DNA of 5,614 nucleotides from positions 1 to 5,614 of the forward strand of contig DASSHC010000054.1 in the NCBI GenBank assembly GCA_035693105.1, read 5' to 3'. The notes beneath the pieces are model-generated. The model had not been told where the DNA came from, searched no databases, and saw nothing but the letters and a program-made list of their open reading frames with translations. Source of the DNA: DASSHC01 sp035693105 (lineage in GTDB: Bacteria; Chloroflexota; Chloroflexia; Thermomicrobiales; Thermomicrobiaceae). Of the stretch, positions 1 to 5,582 are shown in pieces; position 1 is the stretch's first letter; every line of letters begins with the position of its first letter. The translations under genes and the position numbers were made by a program.

Positions 1-259
1 GTTTGTCGGGGGTATCGGTGGCGAAGACGATCAGGTCGATGGCGCTCGGCGCCACCCCCGCCACCGCCAGCGCCTGCCGCGAGGCGTGGAGCGCCATGCT
101 GACGGTGGTATCGGTCGCGGTGGCCAGGCGACGCTCGCGGATGCCGGTGCGCGATACGATCCACTCGTCGGATGTATCCACCAGCCGCTCGAGCTCGGCA
201 TTGGCGAGCACGCGCTCAGGGACGTACATTCCCCAGCCGGTTATGGCGGCGTTCGGCAC
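1..259 (-). CDS. fabH: 3-oxoacyl-ACP synthase III (FabH), N-terminal part, cut by window edge
   Basis: Beta-ketoacyl-ACP synthase III condenses acetyl-CoA (or another short acyl-CoA) with malonyl-ACP in the cytoplasm and so starts fatty-acid elongation. The 86 visible codons read like the FabH N-terminus: a short strand ITGWGMYVPE, then the family hallmark DTSDEWIVSRTGIRERR, and further on IDLIVFATDTPD, matching the conserved first core strand of thiolase-fold KAS III enzymes. The catalytic Cys, His and Asn lie beyond the window, so activity cannot be judged. I chose the GTG at 259 because a Shine-Dalgarno GAGGTGG lies 9 nt upstream (269-275), an in-frame TAA stands just before it (279-281), and the start gives the usual handful of residues before the first strand. 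It is the last visible gene of the yceD-rpmF-fabH cluster, 68 nt after rpmF. Confidence 0.93.
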   Translation of the reverse strand, partial: MPNAAITGWGMYVPERVLANAELERLVDTSDEWIVSRTGIRERRLATATDTTVSMALHASRQALAVAGVAPSAIDLIVFATDTPDK

Positions 260-285
260 GGTCGCGAGCCACCTCTCTTACAGCG

Positions 286-316
286 CGAGAGCGCGGGCCT
301 TCGCCGCGCGCTCTCG
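286..316 (-). promoter_or_regulatory. Strong hairpin between rpmF and fabH
   Basis: A perfect 10-bp GC-rich stem (286-295 pairing with 307-316) encloses an 11-nt loop whose GGG and CC could pair a little further. It lies wholly between the rpmF stop (328) and the fabH Shine-Dalgarno (269-275). On the transcribed strand there is no run of T after the stem, so it is not a canonical intrinsic terminator. It could be an RNA processing or stabilising structure, or partly reduce read-through into fabH. The structure is seen in the sequence; its role is inference. Confidence 0.5.
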
Positions 317-327
317 ACGATTCGGCG

Positions 328-534
328 CTATTCCGGCTGCGTGCGGCGGCGCGGCTTGGCCACCTGCAAGACCTGGCGGCCCTTGTAGGTGCCGCAGTTC
401 GGGCAAACGTAGTGCGTCTTCTTCTTCTCACCGCAGACCGGACAGGTCATCAACTGTGGCAGCTTGAGCACATGATGCCGCCGCCGGTTCCCTTGCCGGG
501 CGCGGCCCACCCGCTGCTTTGGTAGTGCTCCCAT
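328..534 (-). CDS. rpmF: 50S ribosomal protein bL32
   Basis: Structural protein of the large ribosomal subunit, 68 residues, a normal length for bL32. The N-terminus is basic (MGALPKQRVGRARQGNRRRH, resembling the usual MAVPK-start). A zinc ribbon follows with two CxxC pairs, C31-C34 (CPVC) and C44-C47 (CPNC), and then the typical YKGRQV segment and a basic tail. All four cysteines are present, so this is the zinc-binding form. The ATG at 534 is preceded by GAGGGA (541-546) at 6 nt spacing. An in-frame upstream start at 579 would add 15 residues that do not belong to the family, so I rejected it. The gene lies 66 nt after yceD and before fabH, the classical context of rpmF. Confidence 0.96.
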   Translation of the reverse strand: MGALPKQRVGRARQGNRRRHHVLKLPQLMTCPVCGEKKKTHYVCPNCGTYKGRQVLQVAKPRRRTQPE

Positions 535-600
535 AACGTCTCCCTCGAACTCTCTAGTCTCTGCATAGACCGCCGCCACGCGCGGCGCGTGCCGGGCGGA

Positions 601-1149
601 TTAGCGCGCTTCGTCCTCCAGCAGCCGGCGCAACACCGCCAGCCGGTCGTCGCTTGCCTCCCCGGCCGGCTCCGGCGCCACCTCCGCGACGACTCCCGGG
701 CAATCCTCCCGGCAGATCGGCTGCATCGGCAGCGCGACCAGCGCCACCTGACGCAGCAGCTCCCCGAGGTCCAGCTCGTGATTATGATCGATCACGAACG
801 TCTCTTCGTCCTCGGGGCGCGGCAGCGGCAGCCCGGTGCGGATATCGATGCTCGGCCGGTACTCCGCGTCGAACTCACCGGCGAAGGGGGCGTCGAACAG
901 CTCCAGGCAGCGCACGCACTCCAGCTCGGCCAGGCCGCGCAGCTGGCCATCGGCCAGCACGCCGCCCTCGACCCGGGTCAACCGGATCTCGGCCTCGACA
1001 TCGTGCGCCCGCGCCCCCCCTTCCTCGTCCAGTGGAAACTGGTCGAGCCGCAGATCGACCAACCGCGTTGCACCGACCGGCTCCTTGAGCAGTTGGGCGA
1101 CGTTGACGACGGTATCGTTGATCAGCGCCTTGCGATGCTGCGGCGTCAT
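601..1149 (-). CDS. yceD: DUF177 / YceD family protein
   Basis: Member of the DUF177 (YceD) family, typically encoded just before rpmF and linked by published work on homologues to 23S rRNA accumulation; the molecular role is not fully defined. The 182-residue product is acidic and probably cytoplasmic. Visible marks are an N-terminal NVAQLLKEPVGATR segment, the central CVRCLELF motif (C78, C81), an acidic EEETF-like stretch with DLGELLRQ (residues 115-134), and a second cysteine pair C146REDC150. Many homologues carry another CG pair after this, which is missing here. The ATG at 1149 has GAGGGG (1155-1160) 5 nt upstream and follows a good promoter, so a possible 51-residue upstream extension (to 1302), which would run through that promoter, is rejected. 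First gene of the operon with rpmF and fabH. Confidence 0.88.
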   Translation of the reverse strand: MTPQHRKALINDTVVNVAQLLKEPVGATRLVDLRLDQFPLDEEGGARAHDVEAEIRLTRVEGGVLADGQLRGLAELECVRCLELFDAPFAGEFDAEYRPSIDIRTGLPLPRPEDEETFVIDHNHELDLGELLRQVALVALPMQPICREDCPGVVAEVAPEPAGEASDDRLAVLRRLLEDEAR

Positions 1150-1185
1150 GACGTCCCCTCGTGGCCACACCTGTCCGCGCACGCC

Positions 1186-1203
1186 GGTTTGGGCGCGCAA
1201 ACC
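1186..1203 (-). promoter_or_regulatory. Dyad at the predicted transcription start of the yceD operon
   Basis: GGTTTG (1186-1191) and CAAACC (1198-1203) form a perfect 6-bp inverted repeat around a GC-only hexamer. It covers the expected start point of transcription, about 7 nt downstream of the -10 box. It could be a 5'-end RNA hairpin or an operator for an unknown regulator. The dyad is visible; the function is inference. Confidence 0.35.
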
Positions 1204-1208
1204 AACAA

Positions 1209-1238
1209 AGTATAGGCCAGCCGGCGACACCCGGTCAA
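1209..1238 (-). promoter_or_regulatory. Sigma-70 type promoter of the yceD-rpmF-fabH operon
   Basis: Reading the minus strand, TTGACC (1238-1233) and TATACT (1214-1209) are separated by 18 nt. Both boxes differ from consensus at one position. The expected start point is near 1202, giving a leader of about 50 nt before the yceD ATG at 1149. It is the best promoter-like match I found in the window and stands in an otherwise GC-rich gap at the right place. Confidence 0.8.
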
Positions 1239-1324
1239 GCCCGACGCTCGGCGCTTCGGCGCGGGTGCGGGGAACGCGCACCACCGCTGAGCGCGAAGTC
1301 ACCGCCGCGGTGAGGGCGCCTTCC

Positions 1325-3199
1325 CTAGAAGACGACGAAGACGCTCTGGGTGCCGATCAGCAGATCCCCGCCCGGGCCGGTCTGCAAGCCCGCCTGCCCG
1401 TTCTGCTCGGCGTAGGCGCTGAAGACGAGGCGGCTGAAGCGTCCGCTGCTGATGGTGCAGCTGAAGCTGACGTTGCCGGCCTGGTCGGTCGTGCCGCTGC
1501 CGTTGGCCGGCGAGCAGGTCGGGCCGCCGCTGGTCGTATAGTAGACCGTCGCCCCGTCCACCGGCGCCGCGCCGGCGCCGGCGACATGCACCGACAGCGT
1601 CTCGACACGGTTGGTGAACGTGACGCTCGCCGGGCTCAGGTTGATCCCACCGCCGGCCGGCACGGGACGGCTACCCAGCGTAACGGCGCAGGCCGCCTGG
1701 CTGCGGGCGGAGGCGACGGCGCCGTCGTAGGCCACCACCTGGAAGCAGTAGCGCGTGCCGGGCTGGAGGCCGGAGATGGCCGCCGCGCGCGAGCCGGCGC
1801 CGACCGTGGCCGCCGGCGTGTCGCTCCCTGACAGGAAGACCTCGAAGGCCGTCTGGGTGCTGCCGCTGTAGTTCCAGCTCACCTGCGCGCTGTTGGCGCC
1901 GGTGGCACTGGCCGCTACGCCCGTGGGCGCGGCCAGCAGGGTTCCGGCCAGCGCCTGGTCGATGCCGGCACGCGGGCTGCCGAGGCCGGTGACCAAGTCG
2001 TAGCCTTTGGCCGCCTGGCAGATTTCCCCGCAATTGCCGTTCGACCCCGCGGTGATGTCGCCGAGCCCGGCGGCCAGACCGTAGAAGACGGCGCCGCTGG
2101 CGAAGGCGGTGGAGTTCAACCGTCCCTGCCCGTTGGCCACGCGAAGCTGATCGGCCACGGCCACGATCGCCGACCACTGCGGCGCCCCGGCGCTGGTGCC
2201 GCCCACGCCGAACCAGCCCTTCTGGAAGAGATAGCCCACGCTGTCGTAGACCGGGAAGCCGGTGAACGGATCGGCGTCGTAGCTCACGTCGGGCATGCCG
2301 CGGTGCGGCTGGAGGTTCACCGCTGTCTGGTAGGCCGGGCGCGGCTCGATGGCGCTGACGCCGCCGCCCGAGCCGGCCCAGGCGGTCTCGCTGGTCACGC
2401 TGCCGTTCTGAGCGAGATGCAGCGTCGTGCCGCCGACGGCGAGGACCGCGGGGTTGTACGCCGGGTAGCCGCCGGGGTTGCCGCTGTCGCCGGACGAGAA
2501 GACGCAGATCGCGTGGCTCAGCACGCAGTGCGAGTCGAGGGCCTCCTCGCCGGCGAACTCGTCGCCGCCCCAACTGTTGCTGATGACGGACGCGCCCTGG
2601 CCGGCGGCGTAGTCGATCGCGCCGAAGAGGTTATCCTCCGTGCTGTTGTTTGCCTCGACCAGCAGGATGCCGGCCTTGGGGGCTACGGCGTGGGCCCACT
2701 GCACGTCGAGCGCGATCTCCAGCGCCCAGCCACGATTGACCCGGGGCTGGCCCTGGGGTGTCGCTTTGGTGAAGTGGAAGCAGTCGGTCGGGTTCGCGCT
2801 GGCGCTGCCGCAGGTCTGCGGCAGGTCGAACTGCTGGCTGAAGTGGTTCAGGTCGTCCTCGACGTTGGGGTTATCGAACGCATCGACGATGGCGATCGTC
2901 TGACCGCTGCCGTCGCCCGAGAGGCCAAGCTAGGCCCGAATCAGGTCTGGGGCGTAGGCAACCGGCTGGGCGGTGGCGACCTGGGGCTGTCCATCGCTTC
3001 GCCGGCCGTAGGACCGGACAAGGAGCGGGTGCTTGGCCTCTCCGCGCGCGTGCGGGCCGGGGTCGACATCCACGATGCCGTCGGCGCCGGCTGCCCCACC
3101 CTGCGCGCCGGCCGCGGCCACCAGGCCGAGCTGCGCCAGCACGATCAGCACGAGCGCCGCGACGACACGCACCCCCCGGCTCCGCACGATACTCCCCAC
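1325..3199 (-). pseudogene. S53 (sedolisin family) peptidase with FN3 and Ig-like domains, interrupted by an in-frame TAG
   Basis: Read through the stop, this is a 624-codon secreted serine-carboxyl peptidase. The GTG at 3199 begins a signal peptide (hydrophobic residues 11-30, cleavage likely after AGA, residue 32), with AAGGG at 3209-3213 as ribosome site. Codon 90 (2932-2930) is TAG where the neighbouring copy has TAC for Tyr90. After it the same frame stays open for 534 codons. Family residues are kept: Glu161 and Asp165 (ALEIALD), oxyanion Asp238 (SSGDSG), nucleophile Ser336 (GGTSAGAPQW) and a likely Ca2+ site (Asp381, Asp401 in GYDLVTGLG). A fibronectin type III domain (about residues 424-508, nt 1676-1930) and a bacterial Ig-like domain (about 516-624, nt 1328-1654) follow, plausibly for substrate or surface binding. 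Terminated at codon 90, only a signal peptide and about 57 residues would be made. Restart at the GTG at 2704 would lose Glu161 and Asp165. A sequencing error or stop read-through is the alternative. Confidence 0.85.
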
Positions 3200-3213
3200 G
3201 ATGGTTCACCCTT
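1948..3213 (-). repeat. Direct repeat unit 1 (S53 paralogue block)
   Basis: This block matches 3297-4568 in the same orientation, from the ribosome-binding site through the catalytic domain to the AGIDQAL codons. It is 6 nt shorter than unit 2; this fits a two-codon difference near GLGDI versus GLEDI. There are no other net indels up to the Ser336 codon. Encoded proteins look about 70-90% identical by eye depending on segment. The similarity ends where the FN3 domain begins. Old tandem gene duplication, not a mobile element. Confidence 0.85.
3209..3213 (-). promoter_or_regulatory. Ribosome-binding site of the interrupted S53 copy
   Basis: AAGGG on the minus strand, 9 nt before the GTG at 3199. 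The stretch aligns base for base in position with the ribosome site of the intact copy (4563-4568), and both GTG starts are followed by codons for Gly-Ser. This shared arrangement is the main reason for choosing GTG as start in both genes. Confidence 0.65.
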
Positions 3214-3214
3214 T

Positions 3215-3235
3215 CCCTGTGCCCTGTGCCCTATA
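3215..3235. repeat. Short 7-nt tandem repeat in the S53 intercopy gap
   Basis: CCCTGTG occurs twice head to tail (3215-3221, 3222-3228), followed by CCCTATA. It fills much of the 50-nt gap between the stop of the intact S53 gene and the start of the interrupted copy. No function is evident; it may be slippage-derived. Confidence 0.5.
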
Positions 3236-3249
3236 GTAGTAGGCCGCGC

Positions 3250-4554
3250 CTACGGAGCCGGCGCGGCGGCAGGGACCGCGCTGCTCGTCACCGCCACCAG
3301 CGCCTGGTCGATACCGGCGCGCGGGCTGCCGAGGCCGGTGACGAAGTCGTAGCCAGCCTGCGCGTGGCAGAGCGAGCCGCAGGGCCCGTTCGAGCCGGAG
3401 GTGATGTCTTCGAGGCCGCTCGTCCCTGCCAGGGAGTAGAACGCATTGCCGCTGGCGAAGGCGGTGGAGTTCAACCTCCCGTGGCCGCCGGCGGCGCGAA
3501 GCTGGTCGGCCACGGCCACGATCGCCGCCCACTGGGGCGCCCCGGCGCTGGTGCCACCGACCACGAACCAGCCGCTCTGACCCTGGTAGGCCACACTGTC
3601 ATAGACCGCGAAGCCGGTGCTCGGGTCCGCGTCGTAGCTCACGTCGGGGATGCCGCGGGTGCGATTGAGATGGATCCCATCCTGGTACGCCGGCCGCGGC
3701 TCGGTGATACTGATGCCGCCGCCCGAGCCCGCCCAGGCCGTCTCGCCGAGCACCGCGCCGTTCGCGCCCAGATGCAGCGTCGTGCCGCCGACGGCGATGA
3801 CCGCCGGGTTGTAGGCGGGGTAGAGCCCCGGGTTGCCGTCATCGCCGCTGGAGAAGACGCAGACCGCGTTGCTCAGCGCGCAGTGCGCGTCGAAGAAGCG
3901 CTCGAAGCGGAACTCGTTGGTGCCCCAGCTATTGCTGATGACGCTCGCGCCCTGGCGCGCGGCGTAGTCGACCGCCCCCAGGAGCCCGAAGATGCTGCTG
4001 TTACGAGCCTCGACCAGCAGGATGCCGGCCTTGGGAGCCACCGCGTGCGCCCACTCGACATCGAGCGCGATCTCCAGCGCCCAGCCACGATTGACCCAGG
4101 GCTGGCCCTGCGGCGTGGCCTTGGTGAAGTGGAAGCAGTTGTTCGGGTCCGCGTCCGCGCTGCCGCACGTCTGCGGCAGGTCGAACTGAGCGCTGAAGTG
4201 GTTCAGGTCGTCCTCGACGCTGGGGTGGTCAAAGGCATCGACGATGGCGATGGTCTGGCCGCTGCCGTCGCCCGAGAGGCCGAGGTAGGCCTGGATCTGC
4301 GCCGGGGTGTAGCCGGAGGGGATGGCGCTGGCGATCTGCGGCGCCGCGCCGCGCTGGCGAGCGTGCGTCTTGAGCAGCAGGGGGTGCCTGGCTTCCCCCT
4401 GCCCGTGCGGGCCGGGGTCGACATCGACAATGCCGTCCGCGTTTGGCCCGCCACCCTGCGCGCCGGCCACGGCCACCAGACCGAGCTGCGTCAACAGGAT
4501 CAGACCCAGCGCCGCGAGGATGCGCACCCCGCGACGTCGCACGTTGCTCCCCAC
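3250..4554 (-). CDS. Secreted S53 (sedolisin/kumamolisin family) serine-carboxyl peptidase
   Basis: Predicted secreted endopeptidase of family S53, whose members mostly cut proteins at acidic pH using a Ser-Glu-Asp triad. The 434-residue product has a signal peptide (basic start, hydrophobic residues 11-30, likely cleavage after AGA at 32), a linker of about 50 residues, then the catalytic domain from about residue 82. Visible catalytic residues: Glu161 and Asp165 in ALEIALD, oxyanion Asp238 in SSGDDG, Ser336 in GGTSAGAPQW. Asp383 and Asp403 (GYDFVTGLG), 20 residues apart, fit the family Ca2+ site. Paired cysteines (130/140, 225/232, 392/396) could form disulfides in the exported protein. The usual propeptide of well over 100 residues is absent. 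It ends in an Ala/Pro tail without accessory domains. The GTG at 4554 is favoured over an ATG at 4704 because of AAGGGG at 4563-4568, the start-proximal signal peptide, and the identical start arrangement in the neighbouring copy. Confidence 0.92.
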   Translation of the reverse strand: MGSNVRRRGVRILAALGLILLTQLGLVAVAGAQGGGPNADGIVDVDPGPHGQGEARHPLLLKTHARQRGAAPQIASAIPSGYTPAQIQAYLGLSGDGSGQTIAIVDAFDHPSVEDDLNHFSAQFDLPQTCGSADADPNNCFHFTKATPQGQPWVNRGWALEIALDVEWAHAVAPKAGILLVEARNSSIFGLLGAVDYAARQGASVISNSWGTNEFRFERFFDAHCALSNAVCVFSSGDDGNPGLYPAYNPAVIAVGGTTLHLGANGAVLGETAWAGSGGGISITEPRPAYQDGIHLNRTRGIPDVSYDADPSTGFAVYDSVAYQGQSGWFVVGGTSAGAPQWAAIVAVADQLRAAGGHGRLNSTAFASGNAFYSLAGTSGLEDITSGSNGPCGSLCHAQAGYDFVTGLGSPRAGIDQALVAVTSSAVPAAAPAP

Positions 4555-4568
4555 GATACCTGCCCCTT
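3297..4568 (-). repeat. Direct repeat unit 2 (S53 paralogue block)
   Basis: Partner of the block at 1948-3213, covering the ribosome site, signal peptide and catalytic domain of the intact S53 gene. The end points were set by eye where the nucleotide match fades: at the AGIDQAL codons on the left and at the AAGGG ribosome site on the right. The two units are separated by 83 nt. Confidence 0.85.
4563..4568 (-). promoter_or_regulatory. Ribosome-binding site of the intact S53 gene
   Basis: AAGGGG on the minus strand, 8 nt before the GTG at 4554. It decides for this start against the in-frame ATG at 4704, which would place 50 residues without signal-peptide character before the export signal. 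A second GTG at 4542, with GGGGAG 4 nt upstream, is possible but less likely. Confidence 0.7.
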
Positions 4569-4699
4569 CCCTTGCCGCGCGGCATCCGGCGCCGCTGGAG
4601 GGGCCGGCTACGCGATTGGATCGTTCTCTGTGCAACCCATGATACAGGCAAACGGTCGCAACTGCCGGCCACGGCTGGTCCCAAATTTCGCGGTAGCCT

Positions 4700-4755
4700 C
4701 TCACCCCCTTCCCCTCTCCCAGCAGTGGCTCCGTTCGGAGAGGGGCCGGAGTGAG
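4700..4755. repeat. Imperfect C-rich inverted repeat after the lipoprotein gene
   Basis: The left arm (4700-4719, CTCACCCCC then CCCCTCTCC) pairs with the right arm (4737-4755, GGAGAGGGG then GGAGTGAG). The inner 9 bp are perfect, the middle is mismatched, and the loop is 17 nt. It starts 3 nt beyond the lipoprotein stop (4759) in the direction of transcription, so it could act as a transcript 3' end, but no T run follows. The arm sequence resembles the element at the right window edge, pointing to a dispersed palindromic repeat family. The gap 4555-4758 holds nothing else I can support except the S53 ribosome site. Confidence 0.6.
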
Positions 4756-4758
4756 GGT

Positions 4759-5436
4759 CTACCGCACCTCGATCAGGAAGGCGTAGCTCGCAGTCAGCGG
4801 GGTGTTGGGGTCGTGTGCGTTGGGCCACTGCGCGTTGAGCTGGATCAGGTAGCTCCCCGGCTGGAGATCGGGGCTCCAGCTCGGCGGGCTGCCGGCGGGA
4901 TGGGCCGTGCTCAGCGGCTGGCCGCTCGGCACGAACGCCGGGAGCTGGCCGTTCTGTGCCGGCAGCGACTTCACGTGGCCATCTTTGGGGTAGACGAGCA
5001 GCTCGAGCTGGTCGGGGCTGGGGCCCTCGGTGAAGGTGAAGCTGACCGGCTGGTGATCCTGCACCGCCAGCGCGTGGTCCGGCAGGGCGAAGACGACGCC
5101 GAATTGGCCCGCCTCATCCTTGGCCGTCAAGCCGTCGCTGCGCACCCAGAAGTACGGCCCGTACTGGCCCTCTTGCTTGTCGTTCCCCACGCTCGCCGTC
5201 GCCGCGGGCGGTCCGAGCCGGCTCGAGCCGGTGGCGTTTGGGCTCGCCGGGCTGGCCTGCGGCACCGCTGGCGGAGTCGACGCGGCCTGGCTGGTGCCCG
5301 GGCTGGGCGCGGCCGTCGCGGCCGCCGTTGCCGGGGCCGGGGTGGGGATGGTGGTGGCGGCCGAGGAGCCGCCGCGACAGGCGGTGAGCGCCGCGGCGAG
5401 CGCGGCCAGCGCGATCAATCGGAGTAGTCTCCGCAC
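4759..5436 (-). CDS. Predicted lipoprotein of unknown function
   Basis: The 225-residue product begins with a lipoprotein signal: basic VRRLLR, a hydrophobic stretch (residues 7-18) and the lipobox LTAC with Cys20 as the lipid-modified residue. A low-complexity linker rich in Ala, Pro, Thr and Ser (about 21-82) follows, as expected of a tether on the outer face of the membrane. The C-terminal part (about 92-225) has alternating beta-type segments (VSFTFTEGP, LELLVYP) and ends with SPDLQPGSYLIQLNAQWP and SYAFLIEV, resembling beta-sandwich domains of extracellular proteins. I do not recognise a named family or any catalytic motif. The GTG at 5436 is chosen for AGAAGGG (5444-5450) 7 nt upstream. 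ATG codons at 5472 and 5538 would lengthen the part before the signal peptide and lack a clear ribosome site. The intact S53 gene starts 204 nt downstream, so co-expression is possible but unproven. Confidence 0.82.
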   Translation of the reverse strand: MRRLLRLIALAALAAALTACRGGSSAATTIPTPAPATAAATAAPSPGTSQAASTPPAVPQASPASPNATGSSRLGPPAATASVGNDKQEGQYGPYFWVRSDGLTAKDEAGQFGVVFALPDHALAVQDHQPVSFTFTEGPSPDQLELLVYPKDGHVKSLPAQNGQLPAFVPSGQPLSTAHPAGSPPSWSPDLQPGSYLIQLNAQWPNAHDPNTPLTASYAFLIEVR

Positions 5437-5443
5437 AAGTGGG

Positions 5444-5450
5444 CCCTTCT
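5444..5450 (-). promoter_or_regulatory. Ribosome-binding site of the lipoprotein gene
   Basis: AGAAGGG on the minus strand, 7 nt upstream of the GTG at 5436. This near-ideal site decides the start over the in-frame ATG codons at 5472 and 5538. Confidence 0.75.
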
Positions 5451-5556
5451 GTTGCTCCGTAGGCTGAACCATGCCGGGCGAAGGATACACAACGGGACGG
5501 TGGCTGGCCGTCATTGTCGACGTGCTCTCATCCCCCACGGGGAGCCCTCACCCCAA

Positions 5557-5582
5557 CCCCTCGCCCCTGCGGGGGCGAGGGG
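5557..5582. repeat. Perfect 11-bp hairpin in the right-edge intergenic region
   Basis: CCCCTCGCCCC (5557-5567) pairs perfectly with GGGGCGAGGGG (5572-5582) around the tetraloop TGCG. It is preceded by CCCTCACCCCAA (5545-5556), which echoes the arm of the inverted repeat at 4700-4755. No T run follows on either strand. It lies upstream of the lipoprotein gene in the stretch 5437-5614, where I saw no gene and no convincing promoter. It may be a transcript end of a gene outside the window or a copy of a dispersed palindromic repeat. Confidence 0.65.

Noticed and set aside
577..591. Hairpin CACGCG/CGCGTG between yceD and rpmF
   Set aside because: Only 6 bp with a 3-nt loop in GC-rich DNA and no T run. 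It may be chance.
1299..1313. Small hairpin TCACCG/CGGTGA after the S53 pseudogene stop, as a possible terminator
   Set aside because: The stem is only 6 bp with a 3-nt loop and no T run follows on the minus strand. It is too weak to call in DNA this rich in GC.
836..1831. Plus-strand open frame of 331 codons across yceD, its promoter and the end of the S53 copy
   Set aside because: It runs through a clear promoter and two coding regions on the other strand, and has low-complexity composition with no family motif.
3233..3238. TACTAT on the minus strand as a -10 box for the interrupted S53 copy
   Set aside because: It lies just past the preceding stop codon and has no -35 match at proper spacing. 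The two copies may share a transcript.
2303..3352. Plus-strand open frame of 349 codons antisense to the interrupted S53 copy
   Set aside because: Same explanation. Its sequence resembles that of the antisense frame over the other S53 copy only because the sense strands are duplicated.
4639..4644. TATCAT on the minus strand as a -10 box for the intact S53 gene
   Set aside because: No acceptable -35 box lies 16-19 nt upstream; TTGCGA is only 11 nt away. Not called as a promoter.
4555..4704. N-terminal extension of the intact S53 protein from the ATG at 4704
   Set aside because: It would put 50 residues without export character before the signal peptide, has no good ribosome site, and the paralogue has no matching extension.
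3226..5427. Very long plus-strand open frame (733 codons) antisense to the S53 gene and the lipoprotein gene
   Set aside because: It runs antisense over two well-supported genes and their gap. Its product is an Arg/Ala/Gly/Val-rich sequence without recognisable motifs. Long antisense frames are expected when codons end mostly in G or C.
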